Assembly: GCA_022821085.1 (NCBI GenBank) | Contig: JAJEEG010000005.1 | Coordinates: 47,116-111,115 of the forward strand | Length of the DNA stretch: 64,000 nt | Origin: Candidatus Latescibacterota bacterium | Lineage (GTDB): Bacteria; JAAXHH01 | Direction: 5' to 3' | Shown here: piece after piece, positions 42,474 to 52,141 of the stretch | Layout of the letters: every line of letters begins with the position of its first letter | Numbering within the stretch: the stretch's first letter is position 1 | Notes under the pieces: generated by a model | Told to the model about the DNA's origin: nothing | The model's database searches: none | The model's input: the letters and a program-made list of their open reading frames with translations, nothing else | Made by a program: the position numbers and the translations under genes

Positions 42474-44018
42474 ATGGGAATCATCAGACGCATACGCGGG
42501 CGCGTATTCCGGGCGCTGCTCCTCGTGCTGCTGGCCGCTGTCCCGGTAGCCTTGGTCGCGGGATGCGGCGACCCCGAAACGACTGTTCCGGAGGGCGACC
42601 GCGATGAAACGGCGCAGGTCCAGCTCTGGACGTGCGGCATGCACCCCAACGTGATCACCGAAGAACCCGGCCAGTGCCCCATCTGCGGCATGAACCTGAC
42701 GCCGGTCAAGCAGGCGGCCGAGGAGGAGGCGCAAGCCACGGACGACGCGGAGGAGCAGGGCGCCGAAACGGCGCAGGTCCAGCTCTGGACGTGCGGCATG
42801 CACCCCAACGTGATCACCGAAGAACCCGGCCAGTGCCCCATCTGCGGCATGAACCTGACGCCGGTGAAAAGTACGGCCGAGGAGGAGCAGGCGGCCGGCG
42901 ATCAGAGGGATGATGCCGGAACGGGACATGGGACCGCGCACAGTGAAATGTCTGCGGCGTCCCCCGAACAAACCGCGGATTCCTCCCGCGACGCCTCCAT
43001 CGTGATCGACCCGGTCACGATTCAGAACATCGGCGTCCAGACCGCACCCGTCCGGGAACGGCCGCTGACCCGGTCCATCCGGACCGTCGGCCACCTGGAC
43101 TACAACGAGGAGATGTTCTCCCGGATCAACGTCAAGTATGCCGGCTGGATCGAGAAGCTCTACGTGAACGAGACGGGCCAGCAGGTCGCCGCGGGCGATC
43201 CGATGCTGGACATCTACTCGCCGGAGCTTGTGGCGGCGCAGGAAGAATACCTCCTGGCCTTTCAGAACCTCAGGAACCTGGAAGGCAGCGAATTCGAGAC
43301 CATCGCGAAAGGTGCGGAGTCGTTGTTGGATGCCTCGCGGCGCCGGCTGCTCTACTGGGACGTGACCGAAGCGCAGATAACGGAACTGGAAGCGCGCGGC
43401 GGGATCACCCGCACGCTGACCATCTACGCGCCGTCGAAGGGCATTGTCGTAGAGCGCATGGCCGAACTGGGCATGCGCGTCACCCCCGGCATGGATATGT
43501 ACCGCATGGCCGATCTTTCCACCATCTGGGCCTTCGCCCATGTCTACGACGCGGACGCCCCGTGGCTTAGTCCGGGCCTGACGGCCGAGATGGAACTACC
43601 CTACAATCCCGGGAAGGTCTACCGGGGCAAGATCGACTACATCTATCCCTACCTGGACCAGGCATCCAGAGATATCAAGATCCGGCTGGTGTTTCCCAAC
43701 CGGAATCTCGAACTGAAACCCCAGATGTACGCCAATATCCGGTTGTCCGCGCGAGGTGAAGGGCCCGTGCTCGTCATCCCGGGCAGCGCGGTCATCCGCA
43801 GCGGCGAGCGCAACGTGGTCTTCGTCGCCCTCGAAGGCGGGAAGTTCGAACCGCGCGAGGTGACCCTCGGCATGGAGGGGGAGGACGGCTACGTGCAGGC
43901 TGCGAGCGGCGTCAGCGTGGGTGAGCAGGTCGTAACCTCGGCCCAGTTCCTCATCGATTCGGAAAGCCGGCTCCAGGAGGCGATCCAGAAAATGCTCGAT
44001 CACCGGATGATGCATTGA
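42474..44018 (+). CDS. RND efflux periplasmic adaptor (CusB/CzcB-like) with two heavy-metal-binding modules
   Basis: This 514-aa membrane-fusion protein starts after AGGAGGTTAAAC. It has a lipoprotein signal (ALVAGC) and then two identical modules of WTCGMHPNVITEEPGQCPIC..., the heavy-metal-binding domain with CxMHP and CPxCGM ligands. The adaptor proper begins near residue 180 (IVIDPVTIQNIGVQTAPV), with barrel-sandwich, alpha-hairpin and beta-barrel domains, ending in the membrane-proximal ALEGGKFEPREVTLGMEGED region. It connects the RND pump to the outer-membrane channel and probably hands over Cu(I), Ag(I) or similar ions. The duplicated module is unusual. Confidence 0.93.
   Translation: MGIIRRIRGRVFRALLLVLLAAVPVALVAGCGDPETTVPEGDRDETAQVQLWTCGMHPNVITEEPGQCPICGMNLTPVKQAAEEEAQATDDAEEQGAETAQVQLWTCGMHPNVITEEPGQCPICGMNLTPVKSTAEEEQAAGDQRDDAGTGHGTAHSEMSAASPEQTADSSRDASIVIDPVTIQNIGVQTAPVRERPLTRSIRTVGHLDYNEEMFSRINVKYAGWIEKLYVNETGQQVAAGDPMLDIYSPELVAAQEEYLLAFQNLRNLEGSEFETIAKGAESLLDASRRRLLYWDVTEAQITELEARGGITRTLTIYAPSKGIVVERMAELGMRVTPGMDMYRMADLSTIWAFAHVYDADAPWLSPGLTAEMELPYNPGKVYRGKIDYIYPYLDQASRDIKIRLVFPNRNLELKPQMYANIRLSARGEGPVLVIPGSAVIRSGERNVVFVALEGGKFEPREVTLGMEGEDGYVQAASGVSVGEQVVTSAQFLIDSESRLQEAIQKMLDHRMMH
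42606..42865 (+). repeat. 101-bp perfect direct repeat duplicating the metal-binding module
   Basis: Copies 42606-42706 and 42765-42865 are identical over 101 bp, with a 159-bp (53-codon) period. Lack of synonymous differences points to a recent duplication or ongoing gene conversion. Confidence 0.97.
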
Positions 44019-44067
44019 CCGTTCCGCCCGGACCGCCAAGACCGTCCGGAACATAAAGAGGTTCAAC

Positions 44068-47000
44068 ATGTTGCAACGCATAATCGAATACTCCGTGAAG
44101 AACCGGTTCCTGGTGATCCTGGTCACGGTGCTGCTGATCGCGGGCGGGACCGTGGCCCTGGTGGAGATCCCGCTGGACGCCATACCGGACCTCTCGGACG
44201 TGCAGGTGATCGTCCTGACCGAGTATCCCGGGCAGGCGCCCCAGGTGGTGGAGGACCAGGTGACCTACCCCCTGACGACGGCCATGCTCGCAGTGCCCCA
44301 CGCGCAGACGGTCCGCGGCTACAGTTTCTTCGGACTGAGTTTCGTGTACATCATCTTCGAGGACGGCACGGACATCTACTGGGCCCGCAGCCGCGTGCTG
44401 GAGTACCTGAGCTACGTGACCGACCGCCTGCCGCCGGGCGTGAACCCCGCGCTCGGGCCGGACGCCACGGGCGTGGGCTGGGTCTATGAGTACGTACTCC
44501 GCAGCGACCGGCACAACCTGGCGGAACTGCGAAGCATCCAGGACTGGTTCCTCCGGTACGAACTGACTTCGGTAAACGGCGTTTCCGAGGTGGCCAGCAT
44601 AGGCGGCTTTGTCAAGCAGTACCAGGTGGAGGTGGATCCCAACAAGCTGCTGATCTACGACATTCCGCTCAACCGGATCAAGACGGCGATCCAGCGGAGC
44701 AACAACGACGTGGGCGGCCGGGTCGTGGAAATGGCGGAAGCGGAATACATGGTCCGCGGCCTGGGGTATATACAGTCCGTCGAGGACCTGGAGAACGTCA
44801 CGCTGGGAGTCGACGCGTTCGGCACGCCCGTCCTGCTCCACCAGGTCGCACGGGTAACGACGGGCCCCGAACTGCGGCGCGGACTGGCGGAATGGAACGG
44901 CGAGGGGGAGATCGTCGGCGGCATCATCGTCATGCGGTACGGCGAGAACGCCATGGAGGTCATACGGGACGTGGAGGAGAAGCTGGAGTCCCTCAAGTCG
45001 GGCCTTCCGGAAGGCGTGGAGATCATCACGGCCTACGACCGGTCGAACCTGATCGAGCGCGCCATCGACAATCTCTCCGACAAGCTGCTGGTGGAAAGCC
45101 TCATCGTCGCCCTGGTCTGCATCATCTTCCTGGTCCACTTCCGCTCGGCCCTCGTGGTCATCCTCACCTTGCCCATCAGCGTGCTCGCCGCCTTCCTGGT
45201 CATGTCCTGGCAGGGGATCAACGCCAATATCATGTCCCTGGGCGGCATCGCCATCGCCATCGGCACCCTGGTGGACGCCGCCATCGTCATGATCGAGAAC
45301 ATCCACAAGCACATGGAGCGGGACCGCGGGAACAAGGACCACTGGCGCATCGTGCTCGACGCCACGAAGGAAGTGGGGCCGTCCCTCTTCTACTCCCTGC
45401 TGATCATAACCCTGTCCTTCGCGCCCATCTTCGCCCTGCAGGCCCAGGAGGGCCGGCTCTTCAAGCCGCTGGCCTTTACCAAGACGTACACGATGGCTGC
45501 GGCGGCCCTGCTGGCCATCACCTGCGTGCCGGTGCTGGCGGGATACCTGGTCCGCGGCCGCATATTGCCGGAGCGCAGGAACCCGCTCAGCCGTCTGCTC
45601 GTGTTCCTCTACCGGCCCATGATCCGGGCGGCGATACGCGTGCGGTGGCTGACCGTCGCCGTAGCGGTGGTCGTCCTGTCCGCCACGTGGTACCCGCTGC
45701 AGCGGATCGGTTCCGAGTTCATGCCGCCCCTCTACGAGGGCGACCTGCTCTACATGCCCACCACGGACCCCGGCATATCGATCACCAAGGCCCGCCAGCT
45801 CCTCCAGCAGACCGATAAGATCATCAGTTCCTTCCCGGAAGTGGAACGGGTCTTCGGCAAGGTGGGACGGGCCGACACGGCGACCGATCCGGCGCCGCTG
45901 TCCATGATCGAGACCACCATCATGCTCAAGCCCGAGGAGGCCTGGCGGCCGGGGATGACCCGCGAAGGTCTCGTGGAGGCGCTCAACGACGCCATCCAGT
46001 TCCCGGGCCTGACCAACGCGTGGACCATGCCCATCCGTACGCGGATCGACATGCTGTCCACGGGCATCCGGACGCCCGTCGGCGTCAAGCTGATGGGGGA
46101 CGACCTGGCCGTGCTGTCGGACCTGGCCCAGCAGGTCGCGGTAGAGCTCGGTGAGCTGCCGGGTACCCTCAGCGTGTTTCCGGAGAAGACCATGGGCGGC
46201 AACTATCTCGACTTCGAGATCGACCGCGTCGAGGCGGCGCGCTACGGGATGACCGTGGGCGACGTGCAGGACGTCATCATGTCGGCGGTGGGCGGCGTGG
46301 ACGTGACCTACACGGTGGAGGGTCTGGCGCGTTATCCGGTGAACATCCGCTACGCCCGGGAACTCCGCGACGAGGTCTCGGACCTCAGGCGCATCCTGAT
46401 CCCGACGCCCGCGGGCGCGCAGATCCCCATCAGCCAGGTGGCCGACATACGGATCCGCAAGGGACCGTCCGGCATCAAGTCGGAGAACGCCCGGCCCACG
46501 GCCTGGGTGTACGTCGATCTCACGGATACGGACATCGGCGCCTACGTCGAGACCGCCCGGAATCACATCGCCGAACGGGTCTCGCTGCCCGTGGGCTACA
46601 GCATGGTCTGGAGCGGGCAGTACGAGTACCTGGAACGGGCGCAGCGGCGCATGCAGATCGTCGTTCCGGTAACCCTGGCCATCATTCTCCTGCTCCTCTA
46701 CATGAACTTCCGGAACGTCGTGGACAGCCTGATCGTCATGCTGTCGCTGCCCTTCGCGCTGGTGGGCGGCGTGTGGCTCATGTACCTGCTGGACTACGAC
46801 TTCAGCATCGCGGTGGGCGTCGGGTTCATCGCGCTGGCCGGCGTGGCGGCGGAAACGGGCGTCGTCATGCTGCTCTATCTCAAGCAGGCCTACCAGGAAC
46901 GGGTGGACCGCAACGCGCTCAACACCCGTGGGGATCTCTACGAGGTGGTCATGCACGGGGCCGTGGAACGCGTGCGGCCCAAGATGATGACGGTGGCGGC

Positions 47001-47172
47001 CACCATGGCCGGACTGGCGCCCATCATGTGGGGCACGGGCACGGGTTCGGAGGTCATGCAGCGCATCGCCGCGCCCATGTTCGGCGGCATGGTGACGTCC
47101 ACGGTGCTGACCCTCGTGGTCATCCCGGTCATCTACTACATGGTCAGGTCGTGGGGGTTGAAGAAGGCGTAA
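44068..47172 (+). CDS. CzcA/CusA-family heavy-metal RND efflux pump
   Basis: This 1034-aa inner-membrane proton antiporter has twelve membrane helices in two halves. Diagnostic segments are RIIEYSVKNRFLVILVTVLLI, IPLDAIPDLSDVQVIVLTEYPGQAPQ, and the helix 4 motif GGIAIAIGTLVDAAIVMIENIHKH, which carries the acidic proton-relay residues of HME-RND pumps. Its C-terminal half carries GVGFIALAGVAAETGVVMLLYL. It exports Cu/Ag or divalent cations with the adaptor and TolC protein upstream; the metal is not certain. AGAGG precedes the ATG. The family usually has 1030-1060 residues, so it is full length. Confidence 0.95.
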   Translation: MLQRIIEYSVKNRFLVILVTVLLIAGGTVALVEIPLDAIPDLSDVQVIVLTEYPGQAPQVVEDQVTYPLTTAMLAVPHAQTVRGYSFFGLSFVYIIFEDGTDIYWARSRVLEYLSYVTDRLPPGVNPALGPDATGVGWVYEYVLRSDRHNLAELRSIQDWFLRYELTSVNGVSEVASIGGFVKQYQVEVDPNKLLIYDIPLNRIKTAIQRSNNDVGGRVVEMAEAEYMVRGLGYIQSVEDLENVTLGVDAFGTPVLLHQVARVTTGPELRRGLAEWNGEGEIVGGIIVMRYGENAMEVIRDVEEKLESLKSGLPEGVEIITAYDRSNLIERAIDNLSDKLLVESLIVALVCIIFLVHFRSALVVILTLPISVLAAFLVMSWQGINANIMSLGGIAIAIGTLVDAAIVMIENIHKHMERDRGNKDHWRIVLDATKEVGPSLFYSLLIITLSFAPIFALQAQEGRLFKPLAFTKTYTMAAAALLAITCVPVLAGYLVRGRILPERRNPLSRLLVFLYRPMIRAAIRVRWLTVAVAVVVLSATWYPLQRIGSEFMPPLYEGDLLYMPTTDPGISITKARQLLQQTDKIISSFPEVERVFGKVGRADTATDPAPLSMIETTIMLKPEEAWRPGMTREGLVEALNDAIQFPGLTNAWTMPIRTRIDMLSTGIRTPVGVKLMGDDLAVLSDLAQQVAVELGELPGTLSVFPEKTMGGNYLDFEIDRVEAARYGMTVGDVQDVIMSAVGGVDVTYTVEGLARYPVNIRYARELRDEVSDLRRILIPTPAGAQIPISQVADIRIRKGPSGIKSENARPTAWVYVDLTDTDIGAYVETARNHIAERVSLPVGYSMVWSGQYEYLERAQRRMQIVVPVTLAIILLLLYMNFRNVVDSLIVMLSLPFALVGGVWLMYLLDYDFSIAVGVGFIALAGVAAETGVVMLLYLKQAYQERVDRNALNTRGDLYEVVMHGAVERVRPKMMTVAATMAGLAPIMWGTGTGSEVMQRIAAPMFGGMVTSTVLTLVVIPVIYYMVRSWGLKKA

Positions 47173-47219
47173 AGGGAAGACGCTCGGGAGACCGGCGCCT
47201 GTTTTGACAGGACGGCGCG

Positions 47220-47254
47220 CCAGGGCGGCTGGCCAGGGCGGCTGGCCAGGGCGG
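47220..47254. repeat. 13-bp tandem repeat, 2.7 copies, after the RND gene
   Basis: CCAGGGCGGCTGG repeats at 47220-47232 and 47233-47245, with a partial copy at 47246-47254, in the short convergent gap between the RND pump and the NUDIX gene. Confidence 0.95.
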
Positions 47255-47279
47255 CGCAACGCGAGCAAGTGAGTCCTGC

Positions 47280-47699
47280 TCACCCCCGCCCGCGGACGTA
47301 ATCCTGGAACTCGAGGTGGCGCAGGTAGACCTCGATGCAGCGCCGGCCGGTGACGCAGAGATCCAGTTCGGCCAGCGCCCGCGCGGGGTCCATGTACCGG
47401 ATGGCCTGACCTTCGCCCAGCACCAGGTCGCCTAAGGGCACGTCGATCGGGACGAGAAAGAGGTGGCGTACGTCCGCGCCGTCGAAGAAGGTCGCCAGGG
47501 GATGGTAGTCGTCCAGCCGGTAGCCGATCTCCTCCTGCACCTCCCGCACCAGGCCTTGTTCCGGGCTTTCGCCCGCCTCCACGTGGCCCCCGATGAGGCT
47601 CCACTTGTTCGGGAAGATGATCCGGGGATCGTCGTCGCGGAGGTTGACGAGGATGTCGCCGTCGGGATTGACGAGCATGGCGGAAGAGATGACGGACAC
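47280..47699 (-). CDS. NUDIX hydrolase
   Basis: This 139-aa protein contains a full Nudix box, GGHVEAGESPEQGLVREVQEEIGY, which binds Mg and cleaves nucleoside-diphosphate-linked substrates. The neighbouring FPNKWSLIGG is typical. The substrate is not predictable. The given start is a GTG; a TATAAT-like box (minus strand, 47706-47701) abuts it, so translation may instead begin at the ATG at 47678. Confidence 0.9.
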   Translation of the reverse strand: MSVISSAMLVNPDGDILVNLRDDDPRIIFPNKWSLIGGHVEAGESPEQGLVREVQEEIGYRLDDYHPLATFFDGADVRHLFLVPIDVPLGDLVLGEGQAIRYMDPARALAELDLCVTGRRCIEVYLRHLEFQDYVRGRG

Positions 47700-47786
47700 G
47701 ATTATATACCCCTGTTGCCGGCGTCGACCGGCATGGCGGTGGAAATGGCGTTCAAGGGCGCTTCCTCCCGAACTGTCTGATCGGTA

Positions 47787-50552
47787 CTACTCCCCGTCGC
47801 GATCGGGGTCGGCCGCTTTCTGCTGGAGCCGGTACAGAGCGTTCATGGCTTCGACCGGCGTCATGAGGTCCAGGTCGAGTTCCTTGATGTCCTCGACGAC
47901 CGGATGGTCCGCCGGCAGGAACAGGCTGAGCTGGTATTCGGGGCTCTCGGCCGTCGGTTTTCCGTGGCGCGGCGTGCTCGGCCCACGCAGACCGCCGGGC
48001 GCGCCACCCGGTCGGCCCGATGCGTCCGGTCCGTCCGATCCGCCCGCGCCGTCTAATCCGCCCGCGCCGTCCGGTCCGCCCGCGCCGTCTAATCCGTCCG
48101 GTCCGCCTGGAACAAGGTCCTCGTCCTCCAGGTTGGCCAGGATGACCCGGGCCCGTTCGACCACACTGCGCGGCAGTCCGGCCATGCGCGCCACCTGGAT
48201 CCCGTAACTGCGGTCGCTCCCGCCGGGCATCACCTTGCGCAGGAACACGATCTGGTCGTCCTGTTCCCGGATGGCCACGTTGTAGTTGGCGATGCGATCG
48301 AGGCTCGACGCCAGTTCGATCAGCTCGTGGTAATGCGTGGCGAAGAGGGTCTTGGCCGCCCGTTCCGGCGTGTTGTGGAGGAACTCCGTGACCGCCCAGG
48401 CGATGCTCAGGCCGTCGAAGGTGCTCGTGCCCCGGCCGATTTCGTCGAGGAGGACGAGGCTTTTGGGCGTCGCGTTGTTGAGGATGTTCGCGGTCTCGTT
48501 CATCTCGACGAGGAAGGTGCTTTCGCCCCGGGCCAGGTTGTCGGAGGCGCCCACGCGGGTGAAGATGCGGTCCACGATGCCGATCTTCGCCGAGCGCGCC
48601 GGGACGAAGGAACCGAGCTGGGCCATGAGGACGATGAGCCCCACCTGGCGGAGGTAGGTGCTCTTGCCGGCCATGTTCGGCCCCGTGATCAGGGCGATCT
48701 GCTTCGTCCGGTTGTCGAGCTGCGTATCGTTGGGCACGAAGGCCTCGCCCTGCAGCAGTTGCTCCACCACCGGGTGGCGGCCGTCGTCGATTTCCAGGAC
48801 CGGACCGTCCACGATTTCCGGGGCCATGTAGTCGTTCCGGGCGGCCAGCTCCGCCAGCGCGGTCAGGAAATCCAGCTGCGCGATCGCCCGGGCGTTGCCC
48901 TGGATCTCGCCCAGGCTTGCGGCCACTTCCTCCCGCAGTTCGAGGAAGAGGGCGTATTCCAGTTCGCCGATCTTCTCCTCGGCGCCCAGGATCTTCTCCT
49001 CGTACTCTTTCAGTTCCGGCGTGATGAACCGCTCCGCGTTGCGCATGGTCTGCTTGCGGATGTACTCGCCTTCCAGCCGGTGCAGGTTCGGTTTCGTGAC
49101 CTCGATGTAGTAGCCGAAGACGCGGTTGTAGTCCACCTTGAGGGACTGGATCCCGGTGCGCTCGCGCTCCTTCTGCTGCAGTTCTGCGATCCAGCGCTTT
49201 CCGCCCGAACTGATCACGCGCAGGTCGTCGAGCTCCTCGTTGTATCCCGCGCGGATGAGCCCGCCTTCCGTCAGCGATAGGGGCGGATCGTCCACCAGGG
49301 CCCGCTCTAGTTTCTCCGCCAGGGGCCGGAGCTCCCGCAACCCGTCCCGGAGGCCGACGGACAACCCGGCCTCCAGGCCCGCGAGCTTCTCCTTGATGAC
49401 GGGGATCACGTGCAGGGCGGCCTTCAGCGCGATCAGGTCGCGGGCATTGGCGCGCTCCGACCCGACCCGGGCGGCCAGCCGTTCCATGTCCCCCATGGAC
49501 TTGAGCAGGCCGGCGAATTCGTCCCGCGCCCCGTGCTCCGCGTGGAGCTCGCCCACCGCCCCCTGGCGGGCCAGGACGGCTTCCACGGAGACCAGCGGCC
49601 GGGTGATGGCCTGGCGCATGAAACGGGCGCCCATGGCCGTGTAGGTCCGGTCCATCACGGAAAGGAGCGTTCCCTCCCGTCCGCCGTCCCGAAGCGAGGT
49701 GATCAGCTCCAGGTTGCGCTGCGTCGCCGAATCCATCAGCATCGCGTCGGCGACGTCATGGCGCGCCATCGTCTTCAGGTGGGCCAGGCGGTTCTTCTGG
49801 GTCTCCCGCAGGTAGACCAGCATGCCGCCCGCCGCGCAGACGCCGGCGGTCATTTCATCGCATCCGAAGCCCTTGAGCGTCAGCACCTCGAAATGATCGA
49901 GCAGGGCCTGGTGCGCCTGGTCGTAGGCGAAGGCCCACTCCTCGAGCCGGCTGATCGCGATGTCGGAGAAACGGGCCTCGAGGAGCGCCTCGGCCTGCTC
50001 CGCCCGGTCGTAGGACACGATCGCCTCGGCGGGGTCGAGGCGGCTCAACTCGCTGAGCAGGTCGTCCTCGCTTAGTTCCGCCGTCCGGAACTCGCCCGTG
50101 GACAGGTCCAGAAAGGCCAGGCCACAGGCGTCCTCGTCGAAGGCGAGGGCGACCATGTAGTTGTTCTCGCCGGGATCGAGGGTCTGCGCCAGCATCGTCG
50201 TCCCCGGCGTAACGACTTCCACCACGTCCCGCTTGACCACGCCGCGGGCCTTCTTCGGGTCTTCGACCTGTTCGCAGACGGCCACCTTGTATCCCGATCC
50301 CACGAGTTCGGCGATGTACTTCTCCACCGCGTGGTAGGGCACGCCGGCCAGCGGCGTCTTCTCCGCGCCGCCGGTGCCGGAATTTCGGGCGGTCAGCGTG
50401 ATGCCCAGGACGCGGGAGACCAGCCTGGCGTCGTCATCGAATGTCTCGTAGAAATCCCCCATGCGGAAGAAGAGAATCGCATCCTTGTGCCGATCCTTCA
50501 TCCTGGCGTATTGCGCCATGGCGGGGGTCAGCGTACCTTTGGATCGGGGCAT
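47787..50552 (-). CDS. mutS: DNA mismatch repair protein MutS
   Basis: This 921-aa MutS recognises mismatches and recruits MutL. The N-terminal mismatch-recognition domain shows FFRMGDFYETFDDDA (Phe-x-Glu in DFYETF). Core and clamp domains follow, then the ATPase domain with Walker A TGPNMAGKSTYLRQ, Walker B-type VLLDEIGRGTSTFDG and FATHYHELIEL. Between the ATPase and C-terminal dimerisation region is an unusual ~55-residue Gly/Asp-rich linker of DGAGG-type repeats (plus-strand 48000-48115), absent in typical MutS. The gene diverges from the FMN-reductase gene. Confidence 0.97.
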   Translation of the reverse strand: MPRSKGTLTPAMAQYARMKDRHKDAILFFRMGDFYETFDDDARLVSRVLGITLTARNSGTGGAEKTPLAGVPYHAVEKYIAELVGSGYKVAVCEQVEDPKKARGVVKRDVVEVVTPGTTMLAQTLDPGENNYMVALAFDEDACGLAFLDLSTGEFRTAELSEDDLLSELSRLDPAEAIVSYDRAEQAEALLEARFSDIAISRLEEWAFAYDQAHQALLDHFEVLTLKGFGCDEMTAGVCAAGGMLVYLRETQKNRLAHLKTMARHDVADAMLMDSATQRNLELITSLRDGGREGTLLSVMDRTYTAMGARFMRQAITRPLVSVEAVLARQGAVGELHAEHGARDEFAGLLKSMGDMERLAARVGSERANARDLIALKAALHVIPVIKEKLAGLEAGLSVGLRDGLRELRPLAEKLERALVDDPPLSLTEGGLIRAGYNEELDDLRVISSGGKRWIAELQQKERERTGIQSLKVDYNRVFGYYIEVTKPNLHRLEGEYIRKQTMRNAERFITPELKEYEEKILGAEEKIGELEYALFLELREEVAASLGEIQGNARAIAQLDFLTALAELAARNDYMAPEIVDGPVLEIDDGRHPVVEQLLQGEAFVPNDTQLDNRTKQIALITGPNMAGKSTYLRQVGLIVLMAQLGSFVPARSAKIGIVDRIFTRVGASDNLARGESTFLVEMNETANILNNATPKSLVLLDEIGRGTSTFDGLSIAWAVTEFLHNTPERAAKTLFATHYHELIELASSLDRIANYNVAIREQDDQIVFLRKVMPGGSDRSYGIQVARMAGLPRSVVERARVILANLEDEDLVPGGPDGLDGAGGPDGAGGLDGAGGSDGPDASGRPGGAPGGLRGPSTPRHGKPTAESPEYQLSLFLPADHPVVEDIKELDLDLMTPVEAMNALYRLQQKAADPDRDGE

Positions 50553-50757
50553 GGGCGGGGTTGGATTTTCAGGCTGGCGGCCGTTGAATTTACGATGTTG
50601 GAACGATAGCCATGACAGGCCCTTGCGTCAAGGTGTTTCTCCGTCTTGAAACCGGACGGGAAGGCCTTGCGGGAAGGGTGAAACGGCCGATCGGCGCGGC
50701 GCCGCCGGGCGTTCAATCCGCCCTTGACTTTCGGGGCCTGAAACGCGACTATGCATT

Positions 50758-51348
50758 ATGACCTATGTGCCCAGAATCCTTGCGTTTGCCGGCAGTGCGC
50801 GGACCGGGTCTTTCAACCGGAAACTGGTCGGTATCGCGGCGCGCGGCGCGGAGGAAGCCGGGGCCGTAGTCGATCTGGTCGAACTGAGCGACTATCCCAT
50901 GCCGCTGTACGACGGCGACCTGGAAGAAAAAGAAGGCCTACCGGAGCACGCGGTCCGCTTCAAGGCGCTGATGATGGCCAGCCAGGGCCTGCTGATCGCC
51001 GCGCCCGAATACAACAGTTCCATTACGCCCCTCCTCAAGAACACGATCGACTGGGCATCGAGACCTGGGCCGGGCGAGGAGAGGCTGGCGGTCTTCCGGA
51101 ACAAGACGGCCGCGCTGATGAGCGCGTCGCCGGGGTCGTTGGGCGGCCTCCGCGGACTCGTGCACGTGCGATCGATCCTGAGCAACATCCACGTGATGGT
51201 CCTGCCGGACCAGCTGGCGGTGCCGGGCGCGCATGGCGCGTTCACCGAAGACGGGCGATTGAAAGACGAGAAACGCCAGTCGGCGGTGGTGGGATTGGGA
51301 CGCAATCTGGCGGAGACGCTCGGGAGACTGCACGGTACGGGGAAGTGA
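50758..51348 (+). CDS. NADPH-dependent FMN reductase-family protein
   Basis: This 196-aa flavodoxin-fold protein shows RILAFAGSARTGSFNRKLV, the FMN phosphate-binding loop, PLYDGDLEEKEGLPEHA and APEYNSSITPLLKNTIDWASRP, the NADPH_dep_FMN-reductase signature. Members reduce quinones, azo compounds or chromate. The promoter and start are weakly marked. It converges on the TlpA-like gene. Confidence 0.92.
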   Translation: MTYVPRILAFAGSARTGSFNRKLVGIAARGAEEAGAVVDLVELSDYPMPLYDGDLEEKEGLPEHAVRFKALMMASQGLLIAAPEYNSSITPLLKNTIDWASRPGPGEERLAVFRNKTAALMSASPGSLGGLRGLVHVRSILSNIHVMVLPDQLAVPGAHGAFTEDGRLKDEKRQSAVVGLGRNLAETLGRLHGTGK

Positions 51349-51464
51349 ATACGGCGTGAGGCATGTCGCCGCGCGGCGCATGGGCGCGCACCGCTTAACC
51401 TGGATCGGGTTCGGGGGACTAACGCGCATCAGCCGCATGGCCAGGCGCGACGGCCGGGTGCGAC

Positions 51465-52031
51465 CTAGTTCGCCAGCAGGGGCAGCACGGCGGATTCCAG
51501 GTTCTCGTAGGACATGTAGCCTACGTGCTTCTTACGGACCATACCGTCCCGGTCGATGATGAAGGTGGTCGGGATGCCGTAGATCCCGCCGAACTTCGCG
51601 GCGGCCATCTGCGAGGTGTCGATGAGGGACAGGTAGGTCATGTTCATATCCTCGACGAAGGGCTGCACGATCTCCGCGCCTTGTTCGTCGAGGGCGATGC
51701 CGATGATCTTGACGCCCTGGTCTTCGTATTTTTCATGGAACGCCTGGAAGTCGGGGATCTCGTCGCGGCACGGGGGGCACCAGGTGGCCCAGAAATTGAC
51801 GACCCGGACCTGGCCCTCGAACTGGGCGATGGTGAATTCGTTCTCGTCGGCGTCCATCAGGGCGAATTCCAGATCGACCGAATAGGGATTCGCAGACATG
51901 GGGTTGTCCGCATCGTAAATGACGGCCACTTCAGGCGATCTCATCTCGCCCACGATGGCCGAGATCAGTCCGGCCAGGATCAGGATCGCGGCGAGGACGT
52001 AGATGATGCTGCCGCGGGATTTCGTTTCCAT
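51465..52031 (-). CDS. TlpA/ResA-like membrane-anchored thioredoxin-fold protein
   Basis: This 188-aa protein has an N-terminal anchor helix (SIIYVLAAILILAGLISAIVGEM). The periplasmic domain carries the redox site WCPPC in VVNFWATWCPPCRDEIPDFQ, then the cis-Pro loop YGIPTTFIIDRDG. TlpA/ResA proteins keep apocytochrome c or other envelope cysteines reduced; this fits a genome with a cytochrome c'-like protein and a CcsA-like protein. Confidence 0.92.
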   Translation of the reverse strand: METKSRGSIIYVLAAILILAGLISAIVGEMRSPEVAVIYDADNPMSANPYSVDLEFALMDADENEFTIAQFEGQVRVVNFWATWCPPCRDEIPDFQAFHEKYEDQGVKIIGIALDEQGAEIVQPFVEDMNMTYLSLIDTSQMAAAKFGGIYGIPTTFIIDRDGMVRKKHVGYMSYENLESAVLPLLAN

Positions 52032-52141
52032 GGTTTCTTACCGCCTGGGAAGGGTGAATCCGGTGCGCGGAACGTTAGCGGAAGTCAATGAAATATAGCG
52101 GAAAATCCCATGCAGGGCAAGGGAAATAGGGGACAGGAGCG

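Noticed and set aside
43951-47604. A 1217-codon open frame on the minus strand opposite the RND pump gene
   Set aside because: It is rich in His/Asp/Gln/Arg, has no domain, and lies opposite a certain CzcA/CusA gene; an antisense shadow.
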